Origin: JBOGGN01 sp050744165
GTDB taxonomy: Bacteria; Actinomycetota; Acidimicrobiia; Acidimicrobiales; Palsa-688
Direction: 5' to 3'
Assembly (NCBI GenBank): GCA_050744165.1
Contig: JBOGGN010000294.1
Location: 1 to 6,563 of the forward strand
Length of the DNA stretch: 6,563 bases
In this document: piece after piece, positions 6,239-6,563 of the stretch
Position numbering within the stretch: position 1 is the first letter of the stretch
Layout of the letters: the number at the start of each line of letters is the position of its first letter
Made by a program: the position numbers and the translations under genes
The notes under the pieces: generated by a model
What the model saw: only the letters and a program-made list of their open reading frames with translations
Databases searched by the model: none
What the model was told of the DNA's origin: nothing

Positions 6239-6296
6239 TCGCCCTCTCTTTGGTCCGTGGTTGGCCGCCTTTGGGCGAGGATAACCTCGGCCAGGG
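6239..6296. promoter_or_regulatory. Divergent promoter region between the AIM24 operon and fabD-like gene
   Basis: These 58 bp separate two divergent start codons and must contain or adjoin both promoters. An interrupted palindrome at 6273-6292 has perfect CGAGG/CCTCG arms (6276-6280, 6285-6289) around ATAA. GATAAC at 6280-6285 is a 4/6 match to a plus-strand -10 element and would give a very short fabD leader. TATCCT on the minus strand (6283-6278) is a comparable match for the operon. No convincing -35 pairs with either, so exact promoters are not assigned. Confidence 0.5.
6242..6248 (-). promoter_or_regulatory. Ribosome-binding site of AIM24 paralogue 2
   Basis: GAGAGGG on the minus strand ends 3 nt before the ATG at 6238 and is the best ribosome-binding match in the window. 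It favours 6238 over the more upstream ATG at 6502. Confidence 0.7.
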
Positions 6297-6563
6297 ATGG
6301 ACGCGTTCTTGTTCCCAGGCCAAGGTGCGCAACGACCCGGCATGGGAGTGGCCTGGCAACACCACTCCTCGTGGCGGGTGGTAGAAGAGCTGAGCTCGGT
6401 TACGGGGCGGGATATCGGGCATTTGTTGACGGCCGCTGACGCCGATGAGCTGAAGGTCACCGCCAACGCACAGCTGGCCACGTTCACGTTGTGCCTGGTC
6501 ATCTTCGATGCGGTCCGAACAGCGACGGCTTGCGACGGAGCCGGGGCAGGCGCGGGCCGGGGG
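6297..6563 (+). CDS. fabD: Malonyl-CoA:ACP transacylase (FabD-like), 5' part
   Basis: An open frame of 89 codons starts at ATG 6297-6299 and runs off the right edge without a stop. An in-frame TAA at 6282-6284 makes this ATG the first usable start. The protein begins with AFLFPGQGAQRPGMG (residues 3-17), the hallmark N-terminus of malonyl-CoA:ACP transacylases and PKS acyltransferase domains. It continues with SVTGRDIGHLL, ADADELKVTANAQLATFTL (46-64; the NAQLAT segment is typical) and LVIFDAV. The catalytic GHSLG serine would lie just beyond the window. FabD loads malonyl groups onto acyl carrier protein for fatty acid synthesis in the cytoplasm. No proper ribosome-binding site is seen: the GGG abuts the ATG, so initiation may be near-leaderless. 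It is transcribed away from the AIM24 operon. A PKS-type acyltransferase is the main alternative. Confidence 0.8.
   Translation, partial: MDAFLFPGQGAQRPGMGVAWQHHSSWRVVEELSSVTGRDIGHLLTAADADELKVTANAQLATFTLCLVIFDAVRTATACDGAGAGAGRG

Noticed and set aside
5201..6439. Plus-strand open frame (412 codons) opposite both AIM24 genes
   Set aside because: It is antisense to two paralogues with matching motifs and overlaps the fabD-like start in another frame.
6239..6502. N-terminal extension of AIM24 paralogue 2 to ATG 6502
   Set aside because: It overlaps the fabD-like gene on the opposite strand, has no motif, and the ATG at 6238 has a strong ribosome-binding site right before the zinc ribbon.

Overview
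The window is about two-thirds GC or more, with strongly GC-ended codons, GTG starts and long antisense reading frames. These features, a mycothiol-linked DsbA-like protein and a secreted protease with TTTT-VAP linkers, point to an actinomycete (Actinomycetota). The linker style is reminiscent of Acidimicrobiia, but that placement is inference. I see no mobile element, tRNA, rRNA or CRISPR array.

Layout from left to right. (1) The 3' end of a plus-strand gene for a DsbA-family, Rv2466c-like oxidoreductase (to 437). (2) A strong inverted repeat (446-485) that probably terminates transcription from both sides. (3) A minus-strand gene for a secreted S53 (sedolisin) peptidase of 589 aa, with a long Thr-rich linker instead of a recognisable activation prodomain. 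(4) A 419-bp gap without a convincing gene, holding a perfect palindrome over the peptidase ribosome-binding region. (5) A compact minus-strand block of four genes with gaps of only 4, 8 and 2 nt: two tandem AIM24-family proteins, each with an N-terminal four-cysteine zinc ribbon; a small thioredoxin-fold protein whose CGPC active site has become APAC; and a Tat-exported, probably lipid-anchored phosphoesterase of the phospholipase C/acid phosphatase family. (6) A 58-bp divergent promoter region. (7) The 5' end of a plus-strand fabD-like malonyl-CoA:ACP transacylase gene that runs off the window. This last gene has no stop in the window and is easily missed.

The most interesting unit is the four-gene block. 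Its spacing implies one mRNA with coupled translation. It joins two cytoplasmic zinc-ribbon AIM24 paralogues and a thioredoxin-like protein lacking its nucleophilic cysteine to an exported phosphoesterase. I know of no described system with this composition. A role in membrane or phospholipid homeostasis is a reasonable guess but only a guess. The S53 peptidase lies downstream on the same strand, but its 419-bp separation suggests its own promoter.
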